Shown here in pieces: positions 34,844 through 44,185 of a DNA stretch of 58,168 bases. Position 1 is the stretch's first letter; every line of letters begins with the position of its first letter. Location of the stretch: contig NZ_LSUQ01000012.1 of assembly GCF_001642725.1 (NCBI RefSeq), forward strand, positions 1 through 58,168, written 5' to 3'. The position numbers and the translations under genes were made by a program. The stretch is from Ferroacidibacillus organovorans. GTDB taxonomy: Bacteria; Bacillota; Bacilli; Alicyclobacillales; SLC66. The notes below the pieces were generated by a model. It worked only from the letters and a program-made list of their open reading frames with translations. It made no database searches and was not told the DNA's origin.

Positions 34844-34953
34844 CAATCGAATCTTTCACTGCTAGACTCGCCAAGCGCTGGTCTTTTGCCTGAGACGCTT
34901 GTAGCGCACATGCATATCATGAGGGGAACGCGTGGTGTGAAGGAGAGTTATCA

Positions 34954-35082
34954 ATGGGCTCTGGGGTGGCAACAATTACGAAATGGATTGTCGTATTTCT
35001 GGTTATTTTTCTACTCTGCATGATTCTCGTACTCAGTTTTTTTAAACCTGCGGCAAAATCACAAGGTGTGATCACGGCGTAA
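34954..35082 (+). CDS. 42-residue membrane peptide divergent from spoIIIA
   Basis: Reads MGSGVATITKWIVVFLVIF at the start, then LLCMILVLSFF, and ends KPAAKSQGVITA. ATG at 34954 with GGAGAG seven bases upstream. One transmembrane helix of about 20 residues is flanked by short polar ends, a normal small membrane protein layout. A strong terminator follows immediately (35083-35108), which supports a real gene. It lies between efp and spoIIIAA where Bacillus has yqhV, but on the opposite strand and shorter. No family recognised; probably one of the unannotated small membrane proteins of sporulation or stress. Confidence 0.6.
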   Translation: MGSGVATITKWIVVFLVIFLLCMILVLSFFKPAAKSQGVITA

Positions 35083-35108
35083 AAAAGGCGCCCCACAGGA
35101 CGCCTTTT
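35083..35108. terminator. Bidirectional terminator between the small membrane gene and efp
   Basis: AAAAGGCG and CGCCTTTT form an inverted repeat around a ten-base middle; the plus strand ends in TTTT and the minus strand has a run of six T residues. It serves both the 42-residue gene and efp, whose stop is 36 bases away. Confidence 0.75.
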
Positions 35109-35143
35109 CACGTTTCAACCACACTAGACTGCACGCAATACGT

Positions 35144-35701
35144 TTACGCGCGAGAGATATACTGACCCGATCGCGTGTCGATCAAGAGACGATCCCCTTG
35201 ATTGATAAAGAAAGGCACGTTAACCGTATATCCTGTTTCAAGTTTTGCCGGCTTGCTTCCACCTGTCGCCGTATCGCCGCGAATTCCCGGTTCAGTTTCG
35301 ACGACTTCTAATTCTACCGTGTTTGGCAAATCGCATCCGATCGCTTGTCCATCGTATAGAACGACAACGCAAACCATGTTTTCTTTAAGGAAGTTAATCT
35401 CGTATTCAAGCATCTCCCGCGAAAGGTTCAACTGTTCAAACGTCTCATTATCCATGAACGTATAGTTGTCCCCATCAGAGTAGAGGTATTGCATCTGGCG
35501 ATTCTCAATCCGCGCGCGCGCAACTTTTTCACCCGCGCGAAACGTGGTTTCTTTTACGCCGCCTGTGCGGATGTTTTTTAGTTTCGTGCGGACAAATGCC
35601 GCGCCTTTACCTGGCTTTACGTGCATAAATTCAATGACGCGCCAAATCTGGCCGTCGTATTCAATGGTTGTTCCGGTGCGAAAGTCATTGCTTGAAATCA
35701 T
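35144..35701 (-). CDS. efp: Translation elongation factor P
   Basis: 185 residues from ATG at 35701, exactly the normal length. KOW-like N-terminal domain with [17 protein letters not shown], where K32 is the site for modification, followed by two OB domains ending in [20 protein letters not shown] relieves ribosome stalling at polyproline stretches. Start preceded by GGAATGGG. Confidence 0.97.
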   Translation of the reverse strand: MISSNDFRTGTTIEYDGQIWRVIEFMHVKPGKGAAFVRTKLKNIRTGGVKETTFRAGEKVARARIENRQMQYLYSDGDNYTFMDNETFEQLNLSREMLEYEINFLKENMVCVVVLYDGQAIGCDLPNTVELEVVETEPGIRGDTATGGSKPAKLETGYTVNVPFFINQGDRLLIDTRSGQYISRA

Positions 35702-35749
35702 CGCAAAACCCATTCCTTCCTGTATAAATCAAGTGGAGACACTTCACGT

Positions 35750-36187
35750 TCAAACGCCGAGACGAGTTGCCAGTGCGCGCAAAGCGAGTTCATAGCCGAT
35801 CATTCCGAGTCCCGCGATTTGCCCCACGCAGACCGGTGCAATCAAGGACGTACTGCGAAACGCTTCACGCGCATGAATGTTTGACAGATGCACCTCAATC
35901 GTCGGTAGGTTGATCGCGGCGATTGCATCGCGAATCGCATAACTGGAGTGTGTATACGCGCCTGGATTGATGATCACGCCAGAGCATGTCAATCGCGCAT
36001 TGTGGAGCGCGTCGATCAGTGCCCCTTCGCTGTTTGACTGGAAGGATGACACACGCACAGCGAGAGATTCTGCCAGCGCATACAACTTGACGTCAAGATC
36101 AGCGAGCGTTTCACGACCATAAACTTCAGGCTCTCGCATTCCGAGCAAATTCAGGTTAGGCCCGTGCAAGACAAGAATGTGTTGCAT
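35750..36187 (-). CDS. aroQ: 3-dehydroquinate dehydratase, type II
   Basis: 145 residues. Type II enzyme of the shikimate pathway. Seen: [19 protein letters not shown] with the catalytic tyrosine region, the [14 protein letters not shown] loop, [17 protein letters not shown] and [15 protein letters not shown] as [12 protein letters not shown]. It precedes efp by 48 bases, as in Bacillus (yqhS). The shikimate kinase gene is at 46128. Confidence 0.96.
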   Translation of the reverse strand: MQHILVLHGPNLNLLGMREPEVYGRETLADLDVKLYALAESLAVRVSSFQSNSEGALIDALHNARLTCSGVIINPGAYTHSSYAIRDAIAAINLPTIEVHLSNIHAREAFRSTSLIAPVCVGQIAGLGMIGYELALRALATRLGV

Positions 36188-36220
36188 GCTAGACCTCCCC
36201 GTAAGTCTCGAATGATTGTA

Positions 36221-37696
36221 TCACAGAACCGTCGGTTTCCGATACCGAAGCACAGGCGCACGCGCTGCCTGGGTCTCGTCCAATCGATTGATCACGGTTT
36301 GGTGCGGTGCGTTCTTTACAATTTCCGGTGTCTCTTCTGCCTCTTTTGCAATTTGCAGCATCACTTCAACGAATGCATCAAGCGTCTCTTTGCTTTCCGT
36401 TTCAGTCGGTTCGATCATCATCGCTTCCTCAACGTTAAGCGGAAAATAGATCGTCGGCGGATGGTATCCGAAATCGAGAATCCGTTTGGCGACATCAAGC
36501 GTTTTGACACCGTTTTTCTTTAAGGTGCGTCCGGAGAGCACAAATTCGTGTTTGCAGATGCGTTCAAACGCCACATCATACGCTTCGGAAAGTCGTTTCA
36601 TCAGATAGTTCGCATTTAACACCGCATCTTCAGAAACGCGTTTGAGTCCAACGGGTCCCATCGTGAGAATGTACGCATAGGCGCGTACGAGAATGCCAAA
36701 ATTTCCATAGAAGCCTTTGACCTTGCCAATTGACGCTTTGGCGTCAAACGAAAGATCGTAAAGGTTATCTTCACGAAGTACAATGCGCGGCACAGGAAGA
36801 TAAGGAATCAAGTCGCGCTTGACACCGACAGGCCCCGCGCCTGGTCCACCGCCGCCGTGTGGCGTCGTAAACGTTTTGTGAAGATTGAGATGAACGACAT
36901 CAAACCCCATATCGCCAGGTCTGGTCTGCCCGAGAATCGCATTCGCGTTCGCACCGTCGTAATAAAGCAGGCCACCTGCGCGATGAACGAGATCTGCGAT
37001 CTCCACAATGTCTTCCTCAAATAATCCAAGCGTGCTCGGATTTGTCAACATCAGCGCCGCCGTATCGTTCCCAAGGGCATCGCGCAGCGCCTCGAGGTCG
37101 ACGCCTCCGCGCTCATTGGACGGGATCGTAATGGTCGTAAATCCGGCCACTGCCGCGCTTGCCGGATTTGTCCCGTGCGCCGAATCGGGCACAATGACAC
37201 GCGTGCGTTTTTCACCCCGCGCCTCGTGATACGCGCGGATCATCATGAGACCGGTCCACTCACCCGCCGCACCGGCTGCCGGTTGAAGGCTGACTGCGTC
37301 CATCCCTGTTATTTCAGAGAGGTGATTTTGAAGTCGGTAAAGAAGGGTAAGCGCCCCTTGCACCGTCTCTGTCGGTTGGAGCGGATGGATCTGCGAAAAT
37401 CCTGTCAGTCGCGCCGCCAGTTCGTTTCGCTTCGGATTGTATTTCATCGTGCAGGACCCGAGCGGGTAGAATCCAGAGTCTACGCCGTGATTGCGTGTCG
37501 AGAGCCCTGTATAGTGTCGAACCAGATCAACCTCACTGATCTCAGGGAGTGCCGCCATTTCCTTTCGTTGGTAGCCGTCCGGAACCACGGTAGACAATTC
37601 AACATCTGGCACATCAAGCACGGGTAGGCTGTACGCTTTGCGGCCTGGTTTGCTTCGCTCAAAAATAAGCGGAAAGTTTTCTGCCTGTCGACTCAC
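36221..37696 (-). CDS. gcvPB: Glycine dehydrogenase (P protein), subunit 2
   Basis: 491 residues, GTG start overlapping the gcvPA stop by four bases. The PLP lysine is K274 in [29 protein letters not shown] and [12 protein letters not shown] are typical. With GcvPA it forms the split P protein that decarboxylates glycine and loads the aminomethyl group on the lipoyl H protein. gcvH is not in the window. Confidence 0.97.
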   Translation of the reverse strand: MSRQAENFPLIFERSKPGRKAYSLPVLDVPDVELSTVVPDGYQRKEMAALPEISEVDLVRHYTGLSTRNHGVDSGFYPLGSCTMKYNPKRNELAARLTGFSQIHPLQPTETVQGALTLLYRLQNHLSEITGMDAVSLQPAAGAAGEWTGLMMIRAYHEARGEKRTRVIVPDSAHGTNPASAAVAGFTTITIPSNERGGVDLEALRDALGNDTAALMLTNPSTLGLFEEDIVEIADLVHRAGGLLYYDGANANAILGQTRPGDMGFDVVHLNLHKTFTTPHGGGGPGAGPVGVKRDLIPYLPVPRIVLREDNLYDLSFDAKASIGKVKGFYGNFGILVRAYAYILTMGPVGLKRVSEDAVLNANYLMKRLSEAYDVAFERICKHEFVLSGRTLKKNGVKTLDVAKRILDFGYHPPTIYFPLNVEEAMMIEPTETESKETLDAFVEVMLQIAKEAEETPEIVKNAPHQTVINRLDETQAARAPVLRYRKPTVL

Positions 37697-39039
37697 AACA
37701 ATCCCTCCAATCGGTTCGCCACTTCGTCAATCGCGCTTTTGGCGTGAACTTCTGTCACAGCCAGAAGTACTGCATTTTCATAGCGCGACCCTAAACTGCG
37801 AAGAGGAACGCCGAAAAAGATGTTGTCTTTTTTGAGCGTGTCGAGTATTTGCTCTGAGCGAGGTCCAAGATCAAGCACAAATTCGTGGAAAAAAGCTGCC
37901 TGATGAACCGCTTTCGCACCAGCTTTTATAAAGCAGTCTCGCGCATAGTGTGCCTTCGCCAGACACTGCTTCGCGACATCATACAGTCCATCTGGTCCCA
38001 TATAGCTTAAATACACCGATGCGGCCAATGCATTGAGCGCTTGATTGGAGCAGATGTTTGAGGAGGCCTTCTCGCGCCGGATATGCTGTTCGCGCGCCTG
38101 AAGTGTGAGTACAAAGCCGCGCCGGCCTTCACGATCGACCGTCTGTCCGGCAATTCTCCCCGGCAGTTTGCGCAAGAGTGCTTCTTTGACGGTGATGATG
38201 CCGAGATAGGGACCGCCAAAAGACAGCGAATTCCCGAGTGGCTGCCCTTCTGCAACGACAATATCCGCGCCAAGCGCCCCAGGTGACTCCAGAAGTCCAA
38301 GCGCGATTGGGTTTGTCGATACGATCACGAGCACCTTTTTTTCGTGAGCCAATTCACAAACAGCGCGCACGTCTTCGATCGTGCCAAAAAAGTTAGGATA
38401 TTGAAGGACGACCGCCGCGACATCGTCTTGCAGTTTTGCCACAAGCTCAGTGTGATCTGTAACGCCATCAATCTCTGCGATGGTATCCGTTTCCACATGC
38501 TGCCCGCGCGCATACGTATCAAGCACTGCGCGATAATCCGGGTTGACCGTAGCACTCACGAGTACGCGATTGCGTCTTGTGTGTGAGCAAGCCATCATCG
38601 CCGCTTCGCCGATCGCAGTCGCACCGTCATAGAGTGAGGCGTTTGACACGTCAAGACCGGTCAATTCTGCCATAAGCGTCTGATATTCAAAGATGGCCTG
38701 TAGAATTCCCTGACTGATTTCCGGTTGATAGGGCGTATAGGCTGTATAAAATTCTGAGCGGCTGATCATTGCATCGACGACGCTTGGAATCACATGCTGG
38801 TAAGCGCCTGCACCGAGAAACGATATTGCATCCTCCAGTGAAACATTTTGGCGGGCAAGCCGTTTGAGTTCGTTCATCATTTCATACTCGCTCATGGCGT
38901 CTGGAAGATTGAGTAACCCCTTAAAGCGAACCGCATCTGGAATATCTGAAAAGAGCGCGTCAAGCGAATCGACGCCGATCGTCGCTAGCATCTCGCGGCG
39001 ATCCTGTTCCGTGTTTGGAATATAGCTAAATGATTGCAT
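37693..39039 (-). CDS. gcvPA: Glycine dehydrogenase (P protein), subunit 1
   Basis: 448 residues from ATG at 39039 with GGAG at the right distance, the same length as the Bacillus protein. Motifs include [18 protein letters not shown] at the start, [23 protein letters not shown] and [10 protein letters not shown]. It is the catalytically silent partner of the split P protein. Starts 33 bases after gcvT. Confidence 0.97.
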   Translation of the reverse strand: MQSFSYIPNTEQDRREMLATIGVDSLDALFSDIPDAVRFKGLLNLPDAMSEYEMMNELKRLARQNVSLEDAISFLGAGAYQHVIPSVVDAMISRSEFYTAYTPYQPEISQGILQAIFEYQTLMAELTGLDVSNASLYDGATAIGEAAMMACSHTRRNRVLVSATVNPDYRAVLDTYARGQHVETDTIAEIDGVTDHTELVAKLQDDVAAVVLQYPNFFGTIEDVRAVCELAHEKKVLVIVSTNPIALGLLESPGALGADIVVAEGQPLGNSLSFGGPYLGIITVKEALLRKLPGRIAGQTVDREGRRGFVLTLQAREQHIRREKASSNICSNQALNALAASVYLSYMGPDGLYDVAKQCLAKAHYARDCFIKAGAKAVHQAAFFHEFVLDLGPRSEQILDTLKKDNIFFGVPLRSLGSRYENAVLLAVTEVHAKSAIDEVANRLEGLL

Positions 39040-39072
39040 ATCCATCTCCATCCTGCTTTACAATTTTCTGCA

Positions 39073-40173
39073 CTACGAAATGGTTTTTGGTCGGCGATAA
39101 AAAGGTGTCTTCACAAAAACGGCCTGCAAACGCTTCCCGCGAACATCGATTTCACATGTTCGTCCCACTTCGGCAAAGCGCGCATCGATGAGCGCGAGAC
39201 CGATGCTTTTTTGAAGCGTAGGCGAGAATGTGCCTGAGGTGACGAAACCAATTCGCTCCCCTTCAAAAAATACGTCACAATCGGCGCGGGCAATCCCCCG
39301 CTCCGTCAGTTCAAAGCCGACCAGTTTACGCGCGACACCCTTTTCGCGCTCAGCGAGAAGTGCATCACGTCCCACAAACGTTTCCTTATCCAGTTTGACA
39401 AATGGGGACAGCCCAGCCTCCAGCGGCGAAATGTCGTCTCCCAGTTCATGTCCATAGAGTGGCAAACGTGCTTCTAAGCGAAGTGTATCGCGCGCGCCGA
39501 GTCCGACAGGGATAACGGGATATTCCTTCTGTTCCAAAATGGCGCTCATCAACGCCTGCGCGTCACGATGATGAACGTAAAGTTCAAACCCGTCTTCCCC
39601 AGTGTACCCCGTCCGCGATACCAGGCACGAAATTCCGAAAACCGAGACGTTCTGTAAAAAGTGGTAATAGGGAATGGACCTGACCGATTGATCTGCAACT
39701 GTCTCAAGGAAGTCGACCGCCTGAGGTCCCTGAAGTGCGAGAAGAGCCAACTCTTTTGAGCGATCCTTGATTACAGCATTTGGTTCGCACGCTCGAAAAT
39801 GGTTAAAATCCTTTTCAATGTTTGCCGCATTGACGACAACCATGAAGTGATCCTCGGCGAGTCGATAGACGAGGACATCGTCCACCGTTCCGCCGTTTTC
39901 ATGGCACACAGGTGAATAGAGCGCCTGCCCAATTTGAAGGCGCGTCACGTCATTCGTAATGAGCCGATTGATCGCTGACTCCGCATTTTCACCTGAAAAC
40001 TCAAACTCACCCATATGGGAAACATCAAACAGTCCGACCCGCGTGCGCACAGCGATGTGTTCTTGAAGGATGCCATCGCGATACTGAACAGGCATATCCC
40101 ACCCGCCGAATGGCACTGTTTTTCCGCCATAGCGATCATACAAAGGAAAGAGTGGTGTGCGTTTTAATGTCAA
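39073..40173 (-). CDS. gcvT: Glycine cleavage T protein (aminomethyltransferase)
   Basis: 366 residues from a TTG at 40173 with AGAGGGG at about nine bases; the frame extends six codons further without a site. Folate-binding motifs FDVSHMGEF, ALLALQGPQA and SRTGYTGEDGFELY are clear. It releases ammonia and makes 5,10-methylene-THF from the aminomethyl group. First gene of gcvT-gcvPA-gcvPB behind the glycine riboswitch. Confidence 0.97.
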   Translation of the reverse strand: MTLKRTPLFPLYDRYGGKTVPFGGWDMPVQYRDGILQEHIAVRTRVGLFDVSHMGEFEFSGENAESAINRLITNDVTRLQIGQALYSPVCHENGGTVDDVLVYRLAEDHFMVVVNAANIEKDFNHFRACEPNAVIKDRSKELALLALQGPQAVDFLETVADQSVRSIPYYHFLQNVSVFGISCLVSRTGYTGEDGFELYVHHRDAQALMSAILEQKEYPVIPVGLGARDTLRLEARLPLYGHELGDDISPLEAGLSPFVKLDKETFVGRDALLAEREKGVARKLVGFELTERGIARADCDVFFEGERIGFVTSGTFSPTLQKSIGLALIDARFAEVGRTCEIDVRGKRLQAVFVKTPFYRRPKTIS

Positions 40174-40235
40174 GAAGCATTCCCCTCTCAAGGATCATCG
40201 TACTGTAGAGCGTGCTGCGTATGGCACTAAAATGC

Positions 40236-40268
40236 AAAAAGAAGACACCGAATAAGCTCGGGTCTTCT
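40236..40268 (-). terminator. Expression-platform terminator of the glycine riboswitch
   Basis: GAAGAC (40267-40262, minus) pairs with GTCTTC (40246-40241), with CGA/TCG inside the stem, then five T residues. It begins just after the second aptamer and 63 bases before gcvT. Confidence 0.7.
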
Positions 40269-40450
40269 CTGTCCTCTAACCTGAGAGTTCGGCTGCTTTC
40301 GCAGTGTTCCCCGTGGGTGGTCGACAAAGCGTCGACACTCTCCAGAGTGGCGTCCCACCGCGGTACTTTATACCTGAGAGATTCCGGTTAGGGACCGCTC
40401 CCCTTCCCTTGCTCCTTCGGCGGCGCAGTGTTTGCGCACTCTCCCACGAT
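40269..40450 (-). promoter_or_regulatory. Tandem glycine riboswitch
   Basis: Two aptamers in series on the minus strand. The first has GGGAGAGTGCGC, GCCGAAGGAGCAAGG and ATCTCTCAGGTAT; the second has GGAGAGTGTCG, GCAGCCGAACTCTCAGG and GAGGACAGAG. These are the conserved glycine aptamer blocks in order. A terminator follows, so glycine binding by both aptamers probably permits readthrough into the gcv genes. The stretch 40174-40631 without coding sequence is explained by this element plus the divergent promoter area. Confidence 0.93.
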
Positions 40451-40631
40451 GTTCATTCGCTCATGACACTATGACAATGTACTTGTAGTATACGCGGATG
40501 CGTAAATGATTTCTAGTCTTGCTGGGTAATCTATGCGGTGTTGCAGCAAAACAGCCATGACGCATCTCTCTTTCCATCACAGCTAAAATGCAGATGCAGG
40601 CACAATCATCATCAAATTGTGGAGGTGCCGT

Positions 40632-42296
40632 GTGACACACTACATTGAACATGACGACCTCTTGAGCGCGCTAAAAGAGCGGGGTGGTCTACCTGTTGGC
40701 AGTTTTGAGCTTTTTCAGCTTGCCTATGAAGCTGAATTGCGGTCGACCCAACACTCCCTGGATGATCTGAGCTGTTTATCCGTTTTGCCGAATCTCATTC
40801 CATTTCCTCATCAGATCGAAACAGCGAAGCGAGTCATTCATGAACTGCACGGCCGCGCACTTTTGGCCGATGAGGTGGGGCTTGGAAAAACCATTGAAGC
40901 GGGACTCATTCTAAAAGAATACATTGTGCGCGGACTTGTGCAAAAAGCGCTTATCCTCGTCCCAGCCTCTCTTGTCCTTCAATGGACGCGGGAGTTAAAC
41001 GAAAAATTTGGGGTGCGCGCGTTTGCCCAACGAAACGAGTGGTCGTGGACGACCTATGACGTGCTTGTCGCGTCTCTTGACACGACCAAGCGAGATCCGC
41101 ACCGAGCTGCGGTGCTCTCCCAACCGTACGATTTGCTGATCGTCGATGAAGCGCACAAACTAAAAAACAGTCGCACGCGAAATTGGCAATTGATTAATGA
41201 GATCCAAAAAAAGTATCTGTTATTGGTGACTGCGACACCTGTACAAAACGATATGAAAGAACTCTATAATCTCATCAATCTCTTGCGACCGGGGCAATTA
41301 GGCAATCCCAAACATTTCACGAAAGAGCATGTAAGTACAAAGCGATCTCCCAAAAATCCGGTAGCCCTCCGTCACGCGCTATCTGATGTGATGGTGAGAA
41401 ATCGACGGGTCGAAAGTGCTGTCGATTTCACAGAGCGCCATGTAAAGATCGTTCCCCTAGAACTCTCCACAGAAGAGCGCGAACTCTACGATGCTGTCAC
41501 ATCGTTTGTGCGCGAGGAGTTTATGCGAAGAAAAGAAAGCAAGCGGAGTGTTCTCGCGTTGATAACACTCCAACGCGAAATTTGCAGTAGTTCCTACGCT
41601 GCGTTGGGTACACTTGAAGGCATGCTGAAACGAGGCCGTCTCACACCGAGTGAAGCGATGCGCGTTCAGGAGCTTTACCATCTCGCTGAAGCGGTGCCTG
41701 GATACACGAAAATTTCCAAAGTCATTGAATTGATTAAGTCCATCAATGACAAAGTCATCGTGTTTACAGAGTACCGTGCGACACAGGACTTTTTACTCTA
41801 TATGCTGCAACAATCCAATATCAAGGCCGTACTTTTTCGCGGTGGTTACAAGCGCGGAAAAAAGGATTGGATGAAAGATTTATTTGAGCGGCGAGCTCAG
41901 GTTCTCATCGCGACAGAGGCTGGCGGCGAGGGAATTAACTTGCAATTTTGCAATCAGGTGATCAATTACGATCTCCCTTGGAATCCTATGCGTGTCGAGC
42001 AGCGAATTGGCAGGGTTCACCGTGTTGGACAAACGCGTCCTGTATATATTCAAAATTTCAGCACAAAAGGAACCATTGAAGAGCACATCGTGCGCATGCT
42101 TCAAGACAAAATACAGATGTTTGAGCAAGTCATTGGCGAACTGGATGTCATCCTCGGACCGCGCGCTTTTGAGGAAGATGTTCTTGAGGCGCTCCTTGAG
42201 AGTCGAGATGAATCAGAGATCAAAGCGCGTTTGAACGTCCTGTCAAAACGGGTGAAACGTTCAGATACATCCAATCATCAGGGAACTGCAACGTAA
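40632..42296 (+). CDS. yqhH: SNF2-family DEAD/DEAH-box helicase-like ATPase (YqhH type)
   Basis: 554 residues from a GTG at 40632 with GGAGG six bases upstream. Swi2/Snf2 helicase: LLADEVGLGKTIEAGL (Walker A), VDEAHKLKN (motif II), VTATPVQND (motif III), then the second RecA fold with IVFTEYRATQDFL, TEAGGEGINLQFC and QRIGRVHRVGQTRPV (motif VI). No accessory domain at the ends. It matches the YqhH protein found beside the gcv genes in Bacillus; role unknown. It diverges from gcvT and precedes yqhG by 14 bases. Confidence 0.92.
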   Translation: MTHYIEHDDLLSALKERGGLPVGSFELFQLAYEAELRSTQHSLDDLSCLSVLPNLIPFPHQIETAKRVIHELHGRALLADEVGLGKTIEAGLILKEYIVRGLVQKALILVPASLVLQWTRELNEKFGVRAFAQRNEWSWTTYDVLVASLDTTKRDPHRAAVLSQPYDLLIVDEAHKLKNSRTRNWQLINEIQKKYLLLVTATPVQNDMKELYNLINLLRPGQLGNPKHFTKEHVSTKRSPKNPVALRHALSDVMVRNRRVESAVDFTERHVKIVPLELSTEERELYDAVTSFVREEFMRRKESKRSVLALITLQREICSSSYAALGTLEGMLKRGRLTPSEAMRVQELYHLAEAVPGYTKISKVIELIKSINDKVIVFTEYRATQDFLLYMLQQSNIKAVLFRGGYKRGKKDWMKDLFERRAQVLIATEAGGEGINLQFCNQVINYDLPWNPMRVEQRIGRVHRVGQTRPVYIQNFSTKGTIEEHIVRMLQDKIQMFEQVIGELDVILGPRAFEEDVLEALLESRDESEIKARLNVLSKRVKRSDTSNHQGTAT

Positions 42297-42310
42297 AGGA
42301 GGGGTTTCGA

Positions 42311-43141
42311 TTGCCATCCGAATCACAAGCGCTCATGGACTGGGCGATACGTTTTTTCGACAGTGTGAATGCGGTGCGTCACCCGTCTTCCCCCAATTCA
42401 CTACGTGTACAATTGCCAAGGGAGATCGATAAAGAACTCACCGATCGGCCCTTCTTTTGGATGTGGGCAGAAGCCATGAATGAAAATCCACCTGAAACGA
42501 TCCTTCATTTGCAGTTTGACGATGCTCCGCTTCCAGAAGATCTGCCGCAAGACGTTCAGAAAGAACGCATCGCGCTCGGCTGTTATCGCATGCTGCGTAT
42601 GGAGGCAAGCGCAAAAAAGCGCGGGGCGTTTGCGGTCGCTTATGAACAAGGGGCCGTTTTGCATCCGTACGTCGTGTTTGTAGTCAAAATTTCTTTCGTG
42701 TCTGATCGGCGAATCGATTTTTTAGAAAGCTATGCAATCAGTCTTCGAGATCAACGCGTGTATCCAGACGCGATGACTCGCTTGGCGAGAAAAAAGCTTA
42801 TGAGTTCACGTTCGCCACAGAGCCAGATCATGTCCTTGCCGCTTGACGTCGATGCTCTCTTTCAAATTATGTTCCAATGTACAAAAATGGATATCTCAAG
42901 AAAAGACGGGATGTGGGCTGTCGAAGCACGCAAACGGCTCACGGACGAACTCTCCCGGCTAGAAAATTACTACAAGAGTATGGAAAACGAAACGTTGGAG
43001 ACCAATGAGGTACAACAAAAAAGTATGGCAGGAGAGTATGAACTCCGCAAAGCAGAAACCATTTGGCGGTTTGAGCCAAAAATTGAAGTGCGTCCACTTC
43101 AATTTGCGCTCGTTTATCTCGCCACCGCCCCAGGTCCTTAA
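42311..43141 (+). CDS. yqhG: YqhG family protein
   Basis: 276 residues, TTG start with AAAGGAGGGG upstream. Soluble protein with no membrane segment. The order LMDWAIRFFDSVNA, LPREIDKELTDRPFFWMWAEAMN and the late YYLxxL-free glutamate-rich end resemble YqhG of Bacillus, the usual partner of YqhH. Function unknown. The coiled, charged stretch near 215-245 (ELSRLENYYKSMENETLE) may mediate binding. Transcribed with yqhH. Confidence 0.85.
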   Translation: MPSESQALMDWAIRFFDSVNAVRHPSSPNSLRVQLPREIDKELTDRPFFWMWAEAMNENPPETILHLQFDDAPLPEDLPQDVQKERIALGCYRMLRMEASAKKRGAFAVAYEQGAVLHPYVVFVVKISFVSDRRIDFLESYAISLRDQRVYPDAMTRLARKKLMSSRSPQSQIMSLPLDVDALFQIMFQCTKMDISRKDGMWAVEARKRLTDELSRLENYYKSMENETLETNEVQQKSMAGEYELRKAETIWRFEPKIEVRPLQFALVYLATAPGP

Positions 43142-43244
43142 ACGCAGTGCGGCATACAAAGATCATCAACCGATTTGCGAACCCTTTTACCAGATGTTCT
43201 AACTCGGGAAGCAGCCAATCTCCTGAATCAGAGTTATGACGACA

Positions 43245-44171
43245 TCACATGTCCAAAACGTCCATTGTCGCAATGCGGTGATCTTCACCATCGAGATACG
43301 CTAGTTTCGTCATACCGATAATTCGACTGCGCAGTGGATCAACCAACGGCAGAAGATCACTCGATAAGCGATGGTACAACGCCGGAGGTTCAAAATTGCT
43401 AGTAAAAAACGTTGGAAGGTTTCGAACAAAACGTTGGTTTATGATCCGAAACATTTTCTCGAGTGTGAATTCATTGGCGCGTTCATGTCCCAGTTCGTCT
43501 ATCGCAAGCACAGGAACGGAAGAAAACGCCTCGAGGATCGGTTCCAACTCTTCATCCCGACCAATCGCTGAGCGCAGTCGATCAAAAAGAGACTCTGCCT
43601 GAACAAAAATGCTTGGAATGCGACGTTCTTCAAGTTGATTGAGAATGGCGTGTAACAAATGCGTCTTGCCAACGCCCGCAGGGCCAAAAATGTAAATTCC
43701 TTTTTCCTCATCACCTGCGCGATAGGAAAGCGCAAACGTTTTAGCCGCCTCAAATAGTTGTGGCTTTCTCTTTTGCTGTTCTAGTGGGAAATTTGAAAAA
43801 CTAAGCTTTCGCTCACGCTCTCCGCGAATCGAGTACGTGCTATACCGAGCGGCACGCCGAATGGCTTGATGCTCAAGATATGGCGCGCAATAGCCCGTTT
43901 TAAGTTGTACGTTCCCATCGTGATAATCCAGTTGGTCGCGCATCCCTTTGGCATCCCCCAGCTTTCCACATAAAGGATACCCGCGGCACGCGCCACAAAT
44001 GCGTTCCTGCTCGAGCAAACTCATCAATTGAGGTTCCGCCGCGCGGATCGCCTCATCTGAAACACCCAGTTGATCAAGCTGTCCCCAATGCTTTCTCCAC
44101 TCGTTGACAGATCTCTTCTGCGGTTTCGGAATACGATTGGAAAGCAATGAATTCATGCTTGAAAATGACAT
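43245..44171 (-). CDS. dnaI: Primosomal helicase loader DnaI
   Basis: 308 residues. The N-terminal domain has a zinc site made by C59, C62, C68, H84 and C95, as in Bacillus DnaI. The C-terminal AAA+ domain has Walker A GPAGVGKTHLLH, Walker B VLAIDELGHE and sensor FFTSNF. DnaI loads the replicative helicase DnaC at forks. In Bacillus dnaI sits beside dnaB; here it is alone between the yqhG end and asnB, with no dnaB nearby. An IstB-type transposon helper is ruled out by the zinc domain and by the absence of a transposase. ATG with AGGAGTGAGG upstream. Confidence 0.9.
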   Translation of the reverse strand: MSFSSMNSLLSNRIPKPQKRSVNEWRKHWGQLDQLGVSDEAIRAAEPQLMSLLEQERICGACRGYPLCGKLGDAKGMRDQLDYHDGNVQLKTGYCAPYLEHQAIRRAARYSTYSIRGERERKLSFSNFPLEQQKRKPQLFEAAKTFALSYRAGDEEKGIYIFGPAGVGKTHLLHAILNQLEERRIPSIFVQAESLFDRLRSAIGRDEELEPILEAFSSVPVLAIDELGHERANEFTLEKMFRIINQRFVRNLPTFFTSNFEPPALYHRLSSDLLPLVDPLRSRIIGMTKLAYLDGEDHRIATMDVLDM

Positions 44172-44185
44172 GACCTCACTCCTGT

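Noticed and set aside
43245-44171. IstB-type transposon helper
   Set aside because: The zinc-binding DnaI domain is present and no transposase or inverted repeats flank the gene.
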